The position numbers and the translations under genes were made by a program. 64,000 nt of DNA from Phymorhynchus buccinoides (Eukaryota > Mollusca > Gastropoda > Neogastropoda > Raphitomidae). This document shows positions 10,596-22,737 of this stretch, piece after piece. The stretch covers positions 18,353,793 through 18,417,792 of the forward strand of contig CM065704.1 of assembly GCA_017654935.2 (NCBI GenBank), read 5' to 3'. The stretch's first letter is position 1; every line of letters begins with the position of its first letter. The notes under the pieces were generated by a model, which was not told where the DNA came from, did not search any database, and saw only the letters and a list, made by a program, of their open reading frames with translations.

Positions 10596-11635
10596 AGTCC
10601 CGAATTTTGTAACAATACATATAGGTGTAGCAGTAACCACGCCTCGGTTAAACCTCATCGGCTATGGTACCGCCACAATCTAGTGTAACCTGCACAAATT
10701 AGTTATACAATTCGGAGTCGGACAATATCTTCGCTGAAGATGTTGATGATGTTTGTGAATGTGGTTTTTTATATGTTTTTATTTTGACAGAAAAATATTG
10801 TTATAAACAGTGTTACATTGAGAGAGAGACAGCGAAATGCTCTATAACTCTGAAAGTTTGAAACTCTAAACATTTTAATTGTAAGGTCACCGGCCTGTAT
10901 ACAATGGGTACACGATCTCGAAATAAAATAAAGATGTGTCAACAACGAAAAGGGGAAGTAATTTGCTTCTAAAGACACAAGGACACCAATTTCAAGGCAG
11001 GTAATTTGAATTCAGGAACAAATGCCTTAAAGTGGCACCCTGACGGATGAGTTGTTATGCAAGAAACACGTCGAGATCACCAGAAAAAACACCTTTTACA
11101 GAGATCGCAACACTCACTTTGCTCTGGTTTCCTAGAAATCAAAACCGTCAAATCGGCGATTCCTCCTTGGCGGAGGTGCTGGAAGTCAGATTATTTCAGT
11201 GACAGAGAAGGCATGTGTCTTCTCTTTTCTAATGGCCGCCTGAGTCACTTAATTAGACCAAATCACGAAATTTCCACGTAATAATGCAATTTTCCCCATA
11301 GCATTCTCAACTAAATGATTTATATGCTTAGGCTACTCCAGATAAGTTTGTAATGGAAAATAACTCCAAGAAATTTGACTTGTTTACATGAGTAAATAAT
11401 AGAATCATTAACTCTAATTAAAACAGCTTATTTACCTTCAAAGTCGATTAATTTGTTTGTAAAGATAACAAAAACTATCTCATTGGCAGACCAAGAAAAA
11501 AACATTGGATTTCATGTAGTCGGGAATAACGTCATGTCAACCATTTTTTGAAAACTACTAACGGTAAGATTCCTTTTTCATGTGTTTAAAAAAAATACAA
11601 TTTACATTTTTGCCTTACGGTAGTTATCGTCTGCG
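10596..11635. other. No recognised gene
   Basis: Non-coding appearance throughout; becomes AT-rich after 11280. The longest open frames show no domain. No repeat boundary identified. Confidence 0.45.
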
Positions 11636-11856
11636 TAGGGAAGACGGGGTAAAAAGCGCATGGGCGGGTAAGAAGCCCACCCCAATTATCTCATGAAATA
11701 AAGAAAATTTCAGTCAAATTTTGCCCATGAGACGAATGCTAAACATTAACGCTCGTCTCATGGGCAAAATGAGACTGAAATTTGCTTCATTTCATGAGAT
11801 AATTGGGGTGGGCTTCTTTACCCGCCCATGCGCTTTTTACCCCGTTCTTCCCCATA
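11636..11856. mobile_element. Palindromic TA-flanked MITE (copy 2)
   Basis: Same family as 552-765, with its asymmetric loop in the opposite orientation. GGGAAGACGGGGTAAAAAGC at the left is mirrored at the right. TA lies at 11636-11637 and 11855-11856. Small indels distinguish it from copy 1. Confidence 0.9.
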
Positions 11857-12200
11857 CAGCCAATCTACCACCTTTAGTATTTATATACTTAATGTTGCAT
11901 AACATTGAAGGAAAAAGGATAGGGCCAATAACGCTACGCTGGGGAACACCCATTGTTATAACCAAAGAACTCCATTTACATTAACTTGAATTGTTCTTTT
12001 TGATAGAAATGATTTTGTAAAATTAAAGAAACAGCATTGAATTCCTAGTTTAGTAAGCTTTATGTCATAACTTGAAATGCCAAACTGAATCATAAGCTCT
12101 GCGAACATCAGAAAAGGTAGCAAGTGTAGAGTGCCTCTTTGTTAAAGCTTTGTTAAAGCTTTGTTAACGTGAGAAGTTAAATGAACAAGATAATTAGTAA

Positions 12201-12202
<2 letters not shown>

Positions 12203-12243
<41 letters not shown>

Positions 12244-12292
12244 CACACACACACACACACCACACACCACAACAACAACAACAACAACAACA
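12203..12292. repeat. (CA)n then (CAA)n microsatellite
   Basis: CA repeat to about 12270 followed by ACAACA units to 12292. The CAA part is the complement of a (TTG)n tail and abuts the 3' end of the minus-strand LINE, as expected for an L2-type tail. Confidence 0.9.
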
Positions 12293-14610
12293 TAACAGTA
12301 TTTATACGGCGCTGCTGAATCTTGATAGAAATCAAATCAAAAGCGCACACACACGTTAGCATTCAAAAACGCATTCAAACACAAACGCAATACAAAGCGA
12401 ACACACACGGATAACATAAATGGAATATAGCAGAAACAGACCTAATGGCAAGAGAGAGAAGAGAAAGAGAGAGGAGCTTTAATGACGGGGGAACAGGTGG
12501 GTTTTGAGGTTAGCTTTGAAAGCAGAGAGAGTCGGTCGCTGACGGAGGGAGAGAGGAAGTTTGTTCCAGGAGGTCGGTCCTGAGACAGCAAAAGAGCGCC
12601 GACCAACAGTTGAAAGCTTATACCTGGGGATCTGGAGAGAAAGAGGGTCAGAAACTGAACGTAAAGTGCGAGCTGGCGTATAGATGGAAATATTGTCGCA
12701 GAGGTAAGATGGAGCAGCTTTATGAATAGATTTATAGCAAAGTGTGTTTAATTTATACTCAATTCTGTCTGCGACAGGAAGCCAGTGCAAAGAACGCAGA
12801 AGAGGGCTAACATGATCGAACTTTTTCTTCCTAAGGACAAGACGAGCAGCTGTGTTTTGAATACGCTGGAGACAAGATAGAGAAGAGACTGATAGGCCAG
12901 AAAGGAGAGCATTACAGTAGTCAATACGAGATAGGATGAGGGAAGTAACAAGCTTTGCTGTGGCTTCATCTGAGAGGTATTTACGAATATAGCCAATGCA
13001 ACGAATTTGATAGTAGCAAGGACTGACAGGTCTGAGTCAGGAAACTCTGCATGGAAAGAGTATTGTCCAAAGTGACACCTAAGTTTTTGACTGAGTCTGA
13101 GAGGGGAATGATATTGTTACCCAGTTGGATTGACTCTATGGAAACAGAGGCTAGTTTGTTTTTTGTCCCTACAAGCATTGCTTCGGTTTTTTTCACCATT
13201 TAATTGAAGTTTATTTTGAACCATCCAATTTGAATATCAATATAGCAGTTGTTACTTTCTGTAAGAATGGAATCTAGATCTTCAGGGGTTGTACTGTTTT
13301 GGAGTTGTGAGTCATCTGCATAGAAGTGATGTTTCATGTTGTGCTGGTCGATGACATTGGCAAGAGGTGACGTATACAAAGTAAACAAGACAGGACCAAG
13401 CACAGACCCCTGGGGGACTCCACAAGAAAGCCTAAACTGTTCAGACTGACGACCATTGACCAGAACTGATTGAAAACGATCAGAAAGGTAAGAGGAAAAC
13501 CAAGAAAGAGCAGGGCCCTTAATTCCAAAAGTATGTTCAAGACGAGACAGAAGAATGGAGTGGTCTATGGTATCAAAGGCAGCAGAGAGATCAAGAAGTG
13601 TCAAAAGAGAGATTTGACCAGCATCAGAAGCAAGTAAGAGGTCATTGACGATTTGAACAAGGGCTGTTTCAGTACTGTGGTTGGTTCTATAGGCAGACTG
13701 ATAAGGATGATGAAGATTGTTTGAGGATAGATGAGGACAGTCGTTTGTAAGAAAAGGGAGGTTGTTTCAGATTACAGTTGTTCTTCTCCTTACAGGCGGT
13801 TTTGAAAGCAGAAGAAAAAGGGAGATTGATTAGATATGCAGGTCTGTAGTTTTTCAGATTATTTAGGATCCAGATTGTTTCTTCTTGAGAAGGGGCCTTA
13901 CAAGAGCGGTTTTGAAAGCAGAAGGAAACACACCTGAAACTAAAGAAGAATTGATGATGTTGGTGATTGATGGCAGAAGGTGTTGATAGATTTGTGAGAA
14001 AAGAGAGGCTGGGATGGGGTCAAGATCACAGGATTTAAAATGCATTTCTTTCAAAGTAGAAAGAACTTCGGTCTCAGACACCGGCTTGAAAGAGAGAAGG
14101 GGGACACCAGTGAATGATGGGTCTGGAATAGTTGGTTGAAAAGGCATGGAGTCGATTTTTGATCGTAGATCGATAATCTTGGTGGAGAAGAAGGAGGAAA
14201 AGGTTTCTGGCAGTTTGTCAGGACTGATATTTGATGGCAGAGGACTTGATTTCTTGTTGCCTAGGAGATCAGACATGGTGGAGAACAGGACCTTTGTTGT
14301 GTTGGCTTCAAGAATTTTAGATGAAAAATAGCTTGTTTTTGCCTTGGCCAGAAGAAGAGTGAAGATGTTACGGAGAAACTGATATATCTGACGATGTATT
14401 ACTAGTTTTGAGGCCCGCCACTGACGCTCAGCCTTACGACTAGTGCGTTTACTTACTCTAAGTTCAGGCGTGTACCAGGGAGCGCAGGGACGATCGGGCA
14501 CAACACGAGTGGATGGGGGAGCGTGTTTATCAAGCAAGTTACTCATAGTAGAATTAAAAGTCGAGGCAGGGTCGTCGGAAATACTCACGTTAGAAAGGAG
14601 TTCTAGCTGT
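12293..14610 (-). mobile_element. L2-like LINE, 5'-truncated, minus strand
   Basis: Read on the minus strand, this is the reverse transcriptase half and 3' end of a non-LTR retrotransposon. It ends with the GCGCCGTATAAATACTGTT box and a (TTG)n tail, the kind of 3' end seen in L2-clade LINEs. The apurinic endonuclease part is missing; the element stops near the CA repeat at 14641. It lies head-to-head with another LINE at 14800. Clade assignment rests on family resemblance only. Confidence 0.85.
12479..14588 (-). pseudogene. Broken L2-like reverse transcriptase
   Basis: Successive minus-strand pieces in order. 13863-14588 holds the region before the polymerase (APWYTPELR, then LDPIPASLFSQI and SGVFPSAFKTALVRPLLKKK). 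13200-13604 holds the polymerase core: LDLSAAFDTIDHSILLSRL, CGVPQGSVLGPVLF and the catalytic box FYADDSQ. 12479-12790 holds the C-terminus: HWLPVADRIEYK and FAVSGPTSWNKLPLSLRQRP. The pieces are in different frames. About 13735-13860 contains a disrupted segment in which part of the SSAFKTA region seems to be repeated. Both catalytic Asp of the ADD box survive, but frameshifts exclude a working protein. Confidence 0.85.
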
Positions 14611-14637
14611 TGCCTCTGAACTAAAAGTATGAATATC

Positions 14638-14640
<3 letters not shown>

Positions 14641-14680
<40 letters not shown>

Positions 14681-14765
14681 CACACACACAACATACACCA
14701 CACACGCACACACGCACACACACACACACACAACACACACACACACACAACACACACACACAACA
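14641..14765. repeat. (CA)n microsatellite
   Basis: About 125 bases of CA repeat with AACA interruptions, separating two LINE fragments of opposite orientation. Confidence 0.95.
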
Positions 14766-14799
14766 CATCCATAAATCAGTGATCACACATGATCACACA

Positions 14800-16033
14800 C
14801 GATCAGGCGGTCGTATTTGGGGGCACCCAGTCCAGCTACATCAGTGTTTGGTCAGGAGTCAGTGCCACAAGGGTCAGTGCTGGGACCATGCCTATTTTTG
14901 GTAAATACCTGCCAGAAAAGCTATCTTCGCATGCAATGTTGTTTTCTGATGACACGGCGGTATACATAATCATCTTCTCGGGAGAAGATCATGCTCATTT
15001 ACAGCAAGACCTCCCCGGCGCCTTGAGCAATGGGAGAAGAAATGGGACATGGAGTACGTTCCACCCATGGAAATGTCAAACTATGCCAGCTACTCGCAGC
15101 AAGAAGCCCTCGCACTTCCTTTACGAGCTACGTGGACACACACTGGACACTGTACACACATCAAAATACCTGGATGTCATTCTGCAGGCAAATTATAGCT
15201 GGGACGTCCATGTCAATTCCATCACAGCAAAGGCCAGCCATGCAGATGCTTAGTTTCCTCAGAAGAAACCTCAAAGTTGCATCCACCAAACTCAGAGAGA
15301 AGGCCTACTTGGCCTTTGTCAGGCCGCTCCTGGAGTATGCATGTACGGTGTGGGATATATATCCCTCCACCCAGAAAAGTACCGACAAGGTGCATGGAGT
15401 CAATCCAGCAAAGAGCTGTCAGGTTTGTCCCGAACAAATAACTGGACAGCCAGCGTCACTGACACGCTCCAGAGACTGGGATGGAACACTTTGCGGCAAT
15501 GGTGGCAGGTCACCAGACTGTACAAGACACTTAATGGCATGGTGAGTGCAAGACACGTATATAATGGCATGGTGAGTGTTGACAGGAGTAAGTCTGTGTC
15601 TCCACCCAATTAAGCGGCAACGCAGAGGACATTCACAACAGCTCCTTAAGTCCCCCAGTACCGGACTCAGTACCGCCTGACTTCATTCTTTCCTCGCACC
15701 ATCAAGGAGTGAGATGAGTTGTCAACAGCGGCTGTGGAAGCAAAATATCATGAGTGCTTTACAGCTGAGGTCTGGGAACACATGCATGGTGTGAATGCCG
15801 CCTCTGGCAGACCCGTTCAGGGTTTGTCGGCATAAAGAAACCAAAGACTGAAGCGTTTTTATAAAAAAACACTTTACGATCCTCTTTATCTATCTATTCT
15901 TTTAATTCTCAAATTTCCTTCTCTGGCCTACTTAAGACCTTTTCTTCCGGCATATGCAATTGAACCTCCCCGGTTCCATGGCAAAATAATCAACGTATTG
16001 ATTGTGGCCATGCATAGTCAAGAAGAAGAAGAT
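14800..16033 (+). mobile_element. Jockey-like LINE fragment, plus strand, decayed
   Basis: Frames at 14789-15253, 15030-15545 and 15341-15613 carry shifted pieces of a reverse transcriptase: a degraded PQGSVLGP region, LFSDDTAVY (polymerase box with the first Ala replaced by Ser), KYLDVILQANYSWDVHV, REKAYLAFVRPLLEYACTVWD and a C-terminal SFFPRTIKE block near 15690. Every piece is offset by frameshifts. The 3' end has an AAGAAGAAGAAG tail at about 16020. Family naming is by resemblance. Confidence 0.75.
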
Positions 16034-16089
16034 CAATAGTATTGGCATGGTAATGTTGGTTCCAGTGAACATATTTTTGTTAAAACTAA

Positions 16090-16480
16090 AGGTCAGGTCA
16101 GGTCAGGGTAATGAGGGCAACTAGGCTTCGCGGCCTCTGAAGTGCCCTTTCAATATAGTTTTTGTAGTATTGAGCACAGCTGTGACGGTTTTTGATTTAC
16201 AATCAGTCATGTTGGTATCTCAATTCTGTCAATTTAGGGTCTTTGTCCATGAGGTTTTTAAACTGGTTAAGGTTGGTGCAAACTTGATTTGTGCAGAGAG
16301 GTTATTCCAATACTTGGCAAATTAAAGTAATTGCAGTAGGAATCAAAACTTGTTCCTGTGTGTCAAAATTCTGTATATAGTTGTATAATTATGTGGAATC
16401 TTAACTCCATCGTGTGAAACTGAAAGCATAAACTTATTAGAAAAAACATCTCATTAGACTTCTTCCTAAGAAGTTTCTCG
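16090..16480 (-). pseudogene. LINE C-terminal relic, minus strand
   Basis: On the minus strand a frame with several stops reads WNNLSAQIKFAPTLTSFK, resembling the WN.LP..V..A.S...FK motif at the end of many LINE reverse transcriptases. No polymerase core is present. The copy is very degraded, and the call could be wrong. Confidence 0.4.
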
Positions 16481-16489
16481 TATATCTTA

Positions 16490-17060
16490 TCCAGGGCCGG
16501 ACCAAGTGATTAAGGGGTTTTCCCGCAGGGGATCCAGTGAGCTGCATAGGTTCCGGGTTAATGGGCAATGCCCTTTTAGTAGGGGCCCAGGGGGAGAACC
16601 CCCGGAAAATGGTGCAATTTTGTGATTACTAAGGCAAAAATCGAGCTATTTACTTATTTTTCACCCTTTCACAAGGTACATGCGTAGGGCTGACGGGGGA
16701 TCGAGGGGGTGTCCGGAAACCAGGAACCCCCCCTAGATCCCGCCCTGTTATCCATATGTGCTTTGACACCTAAAACCCCCCAAGAAAACGCACTGACAAA
16801 CAGACATGATATTTTTAATCGCAAAATATAATGCACTGCTTATGTCTTTACTAAAGGCAGAATTCTCTTACTTTTGCTTCTTACAGAATACCATACTTCA
16901 TCGATTTCAACCTTCTTGTCTAAAGACGGTTTCCGGTTCCGGAGAACCTGCCGGCGAAGAACAGGAAGTGGCAGTATCAAAACAGTAGGATCAGATAACA
17001 TAAAATATATCATTTTGGGCTGATTAATTTTGCTTGATCAGCAGAAAACCAACGTTGGAA
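16490..17060. other. GC-rich dispersed-looking sequence, then possible 5' UTR
   Basis: 16490-16790 is full of short GGGG/CCCC palindromes (CAGGGCCGGACCAAG, GGGGCCCAGGGGG), typical of a decayed dispersed element. 16790-17060 precedes the first Pro/Gly-rich exon; an in-frame TAA at 17025-17027 closes the frame upstream of the ATG at 17061. Confidence 0.35.
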
Positions 17061-17132
17061 ATGCAGGGGCCACCTCAGAGATATGCATCTGGTCTTGGTC
17101 GGCCTCCTTATTCACAGGCTGGATTTGGAACG
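17061..17132 (+). CDS. Candidate first coding exon of a Pro/Gly-rich protein
   Basis: ATG at 17061 after GGAA, an upstream in-frame stop at 17025, and 24 codons (MQGPPQRYASGLGRPPYSQA, then GFGT) ending at a GTACGT donor, so the intron is phase 0. The composition (Pro, Gly, Gln, Tyr) resembles the disordered N-termini of nuclear or RNA-binding proteins, but no family is recognised. The next exon at 19949 continues in frame with the same composition. No signal peptide. Confidence 0.5.
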
Positions 17133-17140
17133 GTACGTAC

Positions 17141-18501
17141 TTACAAGTTTGTGATGCTCGGGTGGCTGATCAAAAACTGAAAAAACAGCTGCACGACCTT
17201 AGATGAATACATACATGTATAGGAATACATAGGATGATGTTCGACTGCAGGCCAGCCTAGGCCTCTTATGTCGGCTCCGAGGTAGTGGTTACTTTGATAG
17301 TTTGATCGTGGTCGGCATTGTGTTTGAAGGGTTCGTCCCTCCACAATTTATCCAGGCGTGCTTCAAAAGATTGAACTGATGGCGCATTCAGTGATTCACT
17401 ACATTGGCTGGCAGATTATTCCACACATCTACACTACGGCAAACAAAAGAGGTCTTTCTTAGGTTTAAATTTATCCAGTGTTTTGCCACTTTGTATTGGT
17501 GACCACGAGTGTATTGCTCTGAATTATGAAGATTCTTCTTCCATAATGCTGGACTGGACCTTCTGGCGTACCTAAAGACAAAAGTTCAAAACATTATAAT
17601 CACCCAAAAGTCGATTCAGTGATTGTGGATACTCAAGAAAGAAGTAATTCACTAATTGATGCCGATTCAGCATCATGCCGAGCTTCCGCTGAACGGGTCT
17701 TGGCTGGCTGGGTCACAGTAGTCTAGATTAGGGTTCTTTTTGATTTGTTTTTGTTCTGTGTGCGACCTTTGGACCTCGACCAAACAGTATCAAAAAATCA
17801 AATTGTTGATTGTGGATACTAAATGGAAGAAGAAGGAGAAGAAATATATTGACAGAAAGTGAGAAACAGCAACTGCCAGAACTGGTCTCCTTCCACTCAG
17901 TTGGGGATGTTTATCCTGCCCCACGCTCACTGGTCTTCATTCAGATGATACATGGTCTGTCTAGAGCTCTCTTTTCTGTCTTTGAATTATCTCCATTACC
18001 CTCACAGAAATGTAGATCTTTTCATCCCAAATCCATCCTTAATCTTCACAAAATATAGATCTGGAAGTAAGAAATATGAAGGAGTGTGCACATTTTCTTA
18101 TGTGCGGAAGCCCATCTGTATAATATGACATCCCATCTGCTTATATTTTATTATTTGTAAAGTTTTTGTTTATTTGTGGACTGCAGTGACACCTTCGTTG
18201 AACTTGAAGGGATGGAAGGTCTTTTTTAAAAAAGGAGTTTGGTGACATTGCCAGGGGTTGCTTATACTAGTTTTTTGTTGTCAGTGTTGAAGCGGGCAGC
18301 ATTTTATTGTATATGTTCTATGTCGTCTATGTCTTTCTGTAGATAAGGGTCCCACACAACTGCACCATATTCTAGTAGAGGTCTGACTAGAGCCAAATAG
18401 GCGTTTGTTTTACACTGTGGTGGGCAGCGACACTTGTGAACTATCGTCTTGAATGTAATAAAAATCATGTTCAAAATATACTCAGCTTTGGTTTCTAGCA
18501 T
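17141..18501 (-). pseudogene. Jockey-like LINE relic in the intron, minus strand
   Basis: On the minus strand 18304-18501 reads CKTNAYLALVRPLLEYGAVV and then WDPYLQKDIDD, the conserved block after the polymerase domain. It continues with decayed homology to about 18184. 17141-17470 holds the C-terminus: SFVCRSVDVWN then APSVQSFEARLDKLW. The middle (about 17640-18180) is not recognisably LINE and may be a later insertion; near 18062 it carries CTGGAAGTAAGAAATATGAA, a text also found in the 72-bp array at 54880. Not functional. Confidence 0.7.
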
Positions 18502-18740
18502 TTCAGATCAAACTAAAAGCGTGCTCACACACAAATTATATATACCAAAATGGCAGGCATATTTTGATCAACTGGTATATTATTTGTCCCCACCCCCACT
18601 CCATTAAAAATGTGGATTTTGTAAAAATACTAAAATTGTAAATGTAAGTTATGATCAGTAAGTTAGTTATTATCTTTCTTCACTCAATAACAATTTTGTT
18701 AAATGTTTTTAAAGATCACATTCTTTCTTACTCTTACTCT

Positions 18741-18742
18741 TA

Positions 18743-18799
<57 letters not shown>

Positions 18800-19116
18800 A
18801 CCCCCCCACACCCCACCCAAGTCTGTTTGGGGGTTTCATCAGTTTGAAAAATAGGGTAGGTAGGTAGTAAGGTACTACTAGTACTACTAGGATTTTTTTT
18901 TTTTAATCTTGTCCATGTGTGTGAATATATTTATATATTTTAATAAAGTAAAACAGTATGCTTTTGCACTTATAATGTTTTATGTTTCTGTTTGCTCGCT
19001 TACTTTCGTTTTCTTTTTCTTTTTTTCCTATTCATAATAAAAAGTTTAGGGTCGGCAGCCAAAGACTAGGGTAGGTAGGGAAACAGGAAACCAACATTTT
19101 TTTGAGGGGGGCCTTA
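18741..19116. mobile_element. Element bounded by AGGCCCCC / GGGGGCCT with an expanded poly(C)
   Basis: TAGGCCCCCC at the left and GGGGGGCCTTA at the right form short inverted ends. The interior contains repeated TAGGGTAGGTAGG motifs near each end (about 18852 and 19069). A C homopolymer of 55 bases (18745-18799) starts exactly at the left end. AT-rich centre, no coding capacity. Confidence 0.5.
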
Positions 19117-19948
19117 GTTAGTAATCATTTTCACAGTATCTTAATATATAATAAACACACTTTCTTCTTCTCTATCATTATCACTTTTTCATCACTATCT
19201 GCAACATTCCTACACCCACTCAGTGTACACAGGAAACGATGCTAGACTACCATCAAATAAACATTCTGCGGGCAGTGAAATTCCCAGCAGTTTATGGGAA
19301 AATCCAGCTAATGGTTCTCTCCTTTCAAACCGACATTCCAACACGCAATCAACCTACCACCATTCATAGTGGGCACCATGACAGAGTATACATGTCCCTA
19401 AAACTTACCATACTGTCTATAGCATTTGTTCCCTCTAAACTGAACATGGAAACGAGTGGGAATTTTCTAAACTTGTATCTGCCACTCTTTGAGGATCCGT
19501 CTCCGGGTGAGGATTTTGCCGTCTGCAGGATCTGTCAGTCCCGTCCTCAACAGGTTAGGATTGGTGGATCTGCCTAGTCCTGCAGACCCGTCTAGATAAG
19601 GTTCATTATTTGTTTTACTTACCTATTAATTAATGTATTATTTTATATATACTGAGGCCCAGGTCATAGGTCAATAAATTGGACATAGTTCTACTCACTG
19701 GGCTACTAAAAATGAAACTGAAAATGTGCTTTTGTGTTTCCCCATGCCAGGACATTAATGCCGCAATGAAATTTAACTTGGCGAACTATGGCTTTAAGTT
19801 TTCTGCAAGTGCCAGGACATTTTGTCCTCCTGATTTTCTTGTTTCAAAATAGTTTGTCCTATCATTTTCCACCCTTGGTGCATCACCGCTTATACTTTCC
19901 ATTTTTTTCAGTCATTCTTGGAATGGAATGCTTGTTTTTCTGTTACAG
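19117..19948. other. Intron-like sequence
   Basis: Open frame 19239-19577 has no recognised motif, and the rest looks non-coding. It lies between two exons that splice in frame. A 3' splice site (CTTGTTTTTCTGTTACAG) ends at 19948. Confidence 0.4.
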
Positions 19949-20054
19949 CCTCAGCCGGTGTCCAGACCAGGGTTTGGTCCAGAGGGTCAGTTAGCAGTGG
20001 GCGGACCATCAAGAATGGGCATGCCAGGGCTGCCCCCACGCCATGGCTTTAGTG
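19949..20054 (+). CDS. Candidate second exon of the Pro/Gly-rich protein
   Basis: Begins directly after TTTTTCTGTTACAG and ends at GTCAGT; 106 bases. In the phase set by exon 17061-17132 it reads PQPVSRPGFGPEGQLAVGGP then SRMGMPGLPPRHGFSG, with the outgoing intron in phase 1. Pro/Gly/Met content is like the preceding exon. The reading frame meets a stop only beyond the donor, which supports splicing here. Confidence 0.5.
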
Positions 20055-20170
20055 GTCAGTAGTAACTTCATTTGCTTAACATATTTTATGGACTAATAAA
20101 GCGACACATTTTTTTTCTCCCAGACTGAGACCTATATTAAAAAAAAATATAATAACTAATTAGTAAGAAA

Positions 20171-20371
20171 CTATAAGGCTGTGTACACACATAAGCGGAT
20201 ATTCCATGCGGAAACCCATGCGCAATCCATAAATAAGTGAAACAAAGAAGGGAAAAGATTTGCGCACGTGTCCGAATTTCCCCTATATGCGTACACTTTT
20301 ATCCTTCTTTCTTCCACTTATTTAAGGTTTTCCGTACGGAACTTACGCGTCTAATGTGAACCCAGCCTAAT
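20171..20371. mobile_element. Inverted-repeat element with GGCTGxGTxCACA ends
   Basis: GGCTGTGTACACACATAAGC at the left is mirrored by GCGTCTAATGTGAACCCAGCC at the right, and the arms continue inward imperfectly. The inner text CATGCGGAAACCCATGCGCA relates it to 52250-52340 and to the 72-bp array at 54880. Confidence 0.7.
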
Positions 20372-21177
20372 AGTACCATCAGAATTTTGTGTAACATTTG
20401 CGGGCTGTGCCTTATAGTCCGTAGAATACTGTTTCCTTGTGTTTGATTAAAATGTTGTACACATTGAAATGAATTGTCGGAACATAAACTCTAAGCATGT
20501 GTGCTATATTTTAAAGACTAAAAGTATAAGGCACATCATATTCATTTCTTTAACAAGGCACATTCCAGTTTCCACAAATTTTACTCAAAATTCAGATTTT
20601 GTAGTAATAATAGTTTTTTTCTTTCTTCTCTACATTATTTGTCATAGGCGCAGGAGTCTCACTCTCAGGAAAAAAGTATTGCATAAAATCATAAATGCAA
20701 GTCAAGAATTTTTTTTAAACCTTTTTACTGCTTTCACTGTTTCAGTATAATTTTCCCACCCTGACAAGGTCAATAGTATTTTCTCCGCTTCTAGCCACCC
20801 CCACCCCCTTTCCCCACAGTTTCTTCCTTCTGTTTCAGCAGGACTCATACTATTTATTTTCTTTGCATTAATCTTTTCTTTTTTTCTTTTTTGTTGTTGT
20901 TGCTGGTGGCACATTTTTTTAAACTTGTTCTTGCACATGAATTAACTTTTTCTAGTCTAAGCGGGCACTGGTTACTGGTGGCGATCTAGCCAATTGTTGC
21001 CTGTTTGTTTGCTGGTCACCGTTGTTGGTCAGTTGCTGCAGCAGCGGTTATGGAAAACTGTCAGAACTTTACTGCGGTGTAAGGAATAATAGTACTTAAA
21101 ACATCTTTGAAAATGTATGTTCTGTAAAGTTCCGGTTCTACCCTTTTTGCTGATGTATGGCAACGGGCTGTTGCTTA
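20372..21177. other. No recognised gene
   Basis: AT-rich, intron-like sequence. Poly-T stretches and a CAA/TTG repeat near 20893-20905 are the only features seen. Confidence 0.4.
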
Positions 21178-21416
21178 TTAACCCCTTCGCTGCCTGCCCC
21201 GTGTCTACTATGGGCTGTGTGGTGTCATTTATGGTGTCATAACTTTTGATGTCATAGTCCTGGAATGCTGGTTTTTGGTTTAGACAAGTCAGGACAGATT
21301 ATATATTTCTAGAGCGTTTTCTCAGATTGAGTCTCAACAGGTCTCTTTTAAAATTTATTATAGGAAAATCGGTAATTTCTCCTCGCATTTTCTCTGGCAG
21401 TGAAGGGTAGTGTTAA
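21178..21416. mobile_element. TTAA-flanked element, second family
   Basis: TTAA at 21178-21181 and 21413-21416, with ends CCCCTTCGCTGCCTGCC and CTGGCAGTGAAGGGTAGTG as imperfect inverted repeats. The interior (GTGTCATTTATGGTGTCATA) is unlike the 5954 family, so it is a separate piggyBac-type MITE family sharing the end sequence. Confidence 0.75.
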
Positions 21417-22737
21417 ACTAGAGCGTTAAGACGCTAAATCACCAACCGCGTGGCAGCGTTATTCGGCTCCAGTGACCTTGACTTTTGACCCATCACCTTC
21501 ATTATCGAACTTGGCCTAGATCTTCCTACTACCTACCCGCATGCAACATTTGAGCACCCTAGTTCAAACGCTAGAGAGGATACATACAAACATACAAACA
21601 CCACCTCAGACACGAGTGAAAACATTACCAATCCGCTCTCTACGATCACGGTTGGTAATAAACACTGTAGAAAAAGAAAGAAAAAGCAAAACACCAACAA
21701 AACTCAACTGCCTGCCGAATTTTCATAATTAAATATGATATTATTTTTGTAAAAACTGTTCATTGACTTACTGTAAATGTACTGTTATTATTATTATTAT
21801 TACTGTGCGACGTAATAAACAAACTTTTGTCATCATAGATGTGTCGTTATCAATTTGTTCCACACACACACACTCACTCAACAAACCCAACAACAACAAC
21901 AAAAATATTACAATGTTGCCCAAATCATGCGGTCAGCAACAACTGTAAAGAAAGGCAGGTGTGCTGTGCACAGTGCTGGTCAAGCTAATTGGCTGCCGTG
22001 TAGAAATAATGAATCAACCATTAATGGCTGCACATGGTGTGGACAGCCAGGGTTTGACAGAGGTTTGCTTTCACGTTTTGCTCTCAGTGTTTTGTGATCT
22101 ACATGTATCATCAGTACCTGCCGTCACAGGTTTACTGTGGAATTTAGACTGTGAAGTCAGTTTTCTTGTCAGATGGTTATGCTGATAAGTGATCATTGAT
22201 CAATGTGTCATGATTTGGATTTGTACTTTTGTAGGAATCTTTAGTCAGCAGCACAGTTTCCAGAAGAACTGTTAAAGTGACAGCCTCTCTTGTTCAGAGT
22301 CTTTGTCATATTTGTACCAAGGTGCCTGTGGTTTGTAGTAAAACTTTTTTTTTTTTTTTTCTCTTTTTTGCTTTGTTCAGATTTTGAAACTTTGAAGATT
22401 GTTAAAATTTTGTAGTTCTCATTTTTGTTCCATTTAGTTTCAGGAACTTGCTATTTCAGTATTTTCAGCTGTTGTTTCTTTGAGAATAAGATGTTGAAAA
22501 CACAGAGGTTAAGATCAAGTATCAGGAAATGTGTTCAAGAAAAAAACCAGAATCTTGAATTGATCTAAGTTGAAGCAAGTGCCATCCAATTTCAAACGGT
22601 GCTTAAAACTCCTTTGTGACTTGAGTTGCATCATTGACCTCAGTTGTAATGTTCAGCAGCTGGTCGCGGTGCCTCCAGCACAGCTCTCCGCTGTGTGTCC
22701 TCTTCCTCCTCCCCCTCCTCCTCCTCCTCCCCTACAG
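21417..22737. other. Intron-like sequence
   Basis: No exon or repeat recognised apart from a TTA repeat near 21784 and a short CA stretch near 21860. It ends in a long pyrimidine tract (CTTCCTCCTCCCCCTCCTCC...) and CTACAG, a strong 3' splice site for the exon at 22738. Confidence 0.4.

Noticed and set aside
19535..19559. 25-base microexon between GTCTGCAG and GTTAGG
   Set aside because: Too short to judge, weak donor and no phase support.
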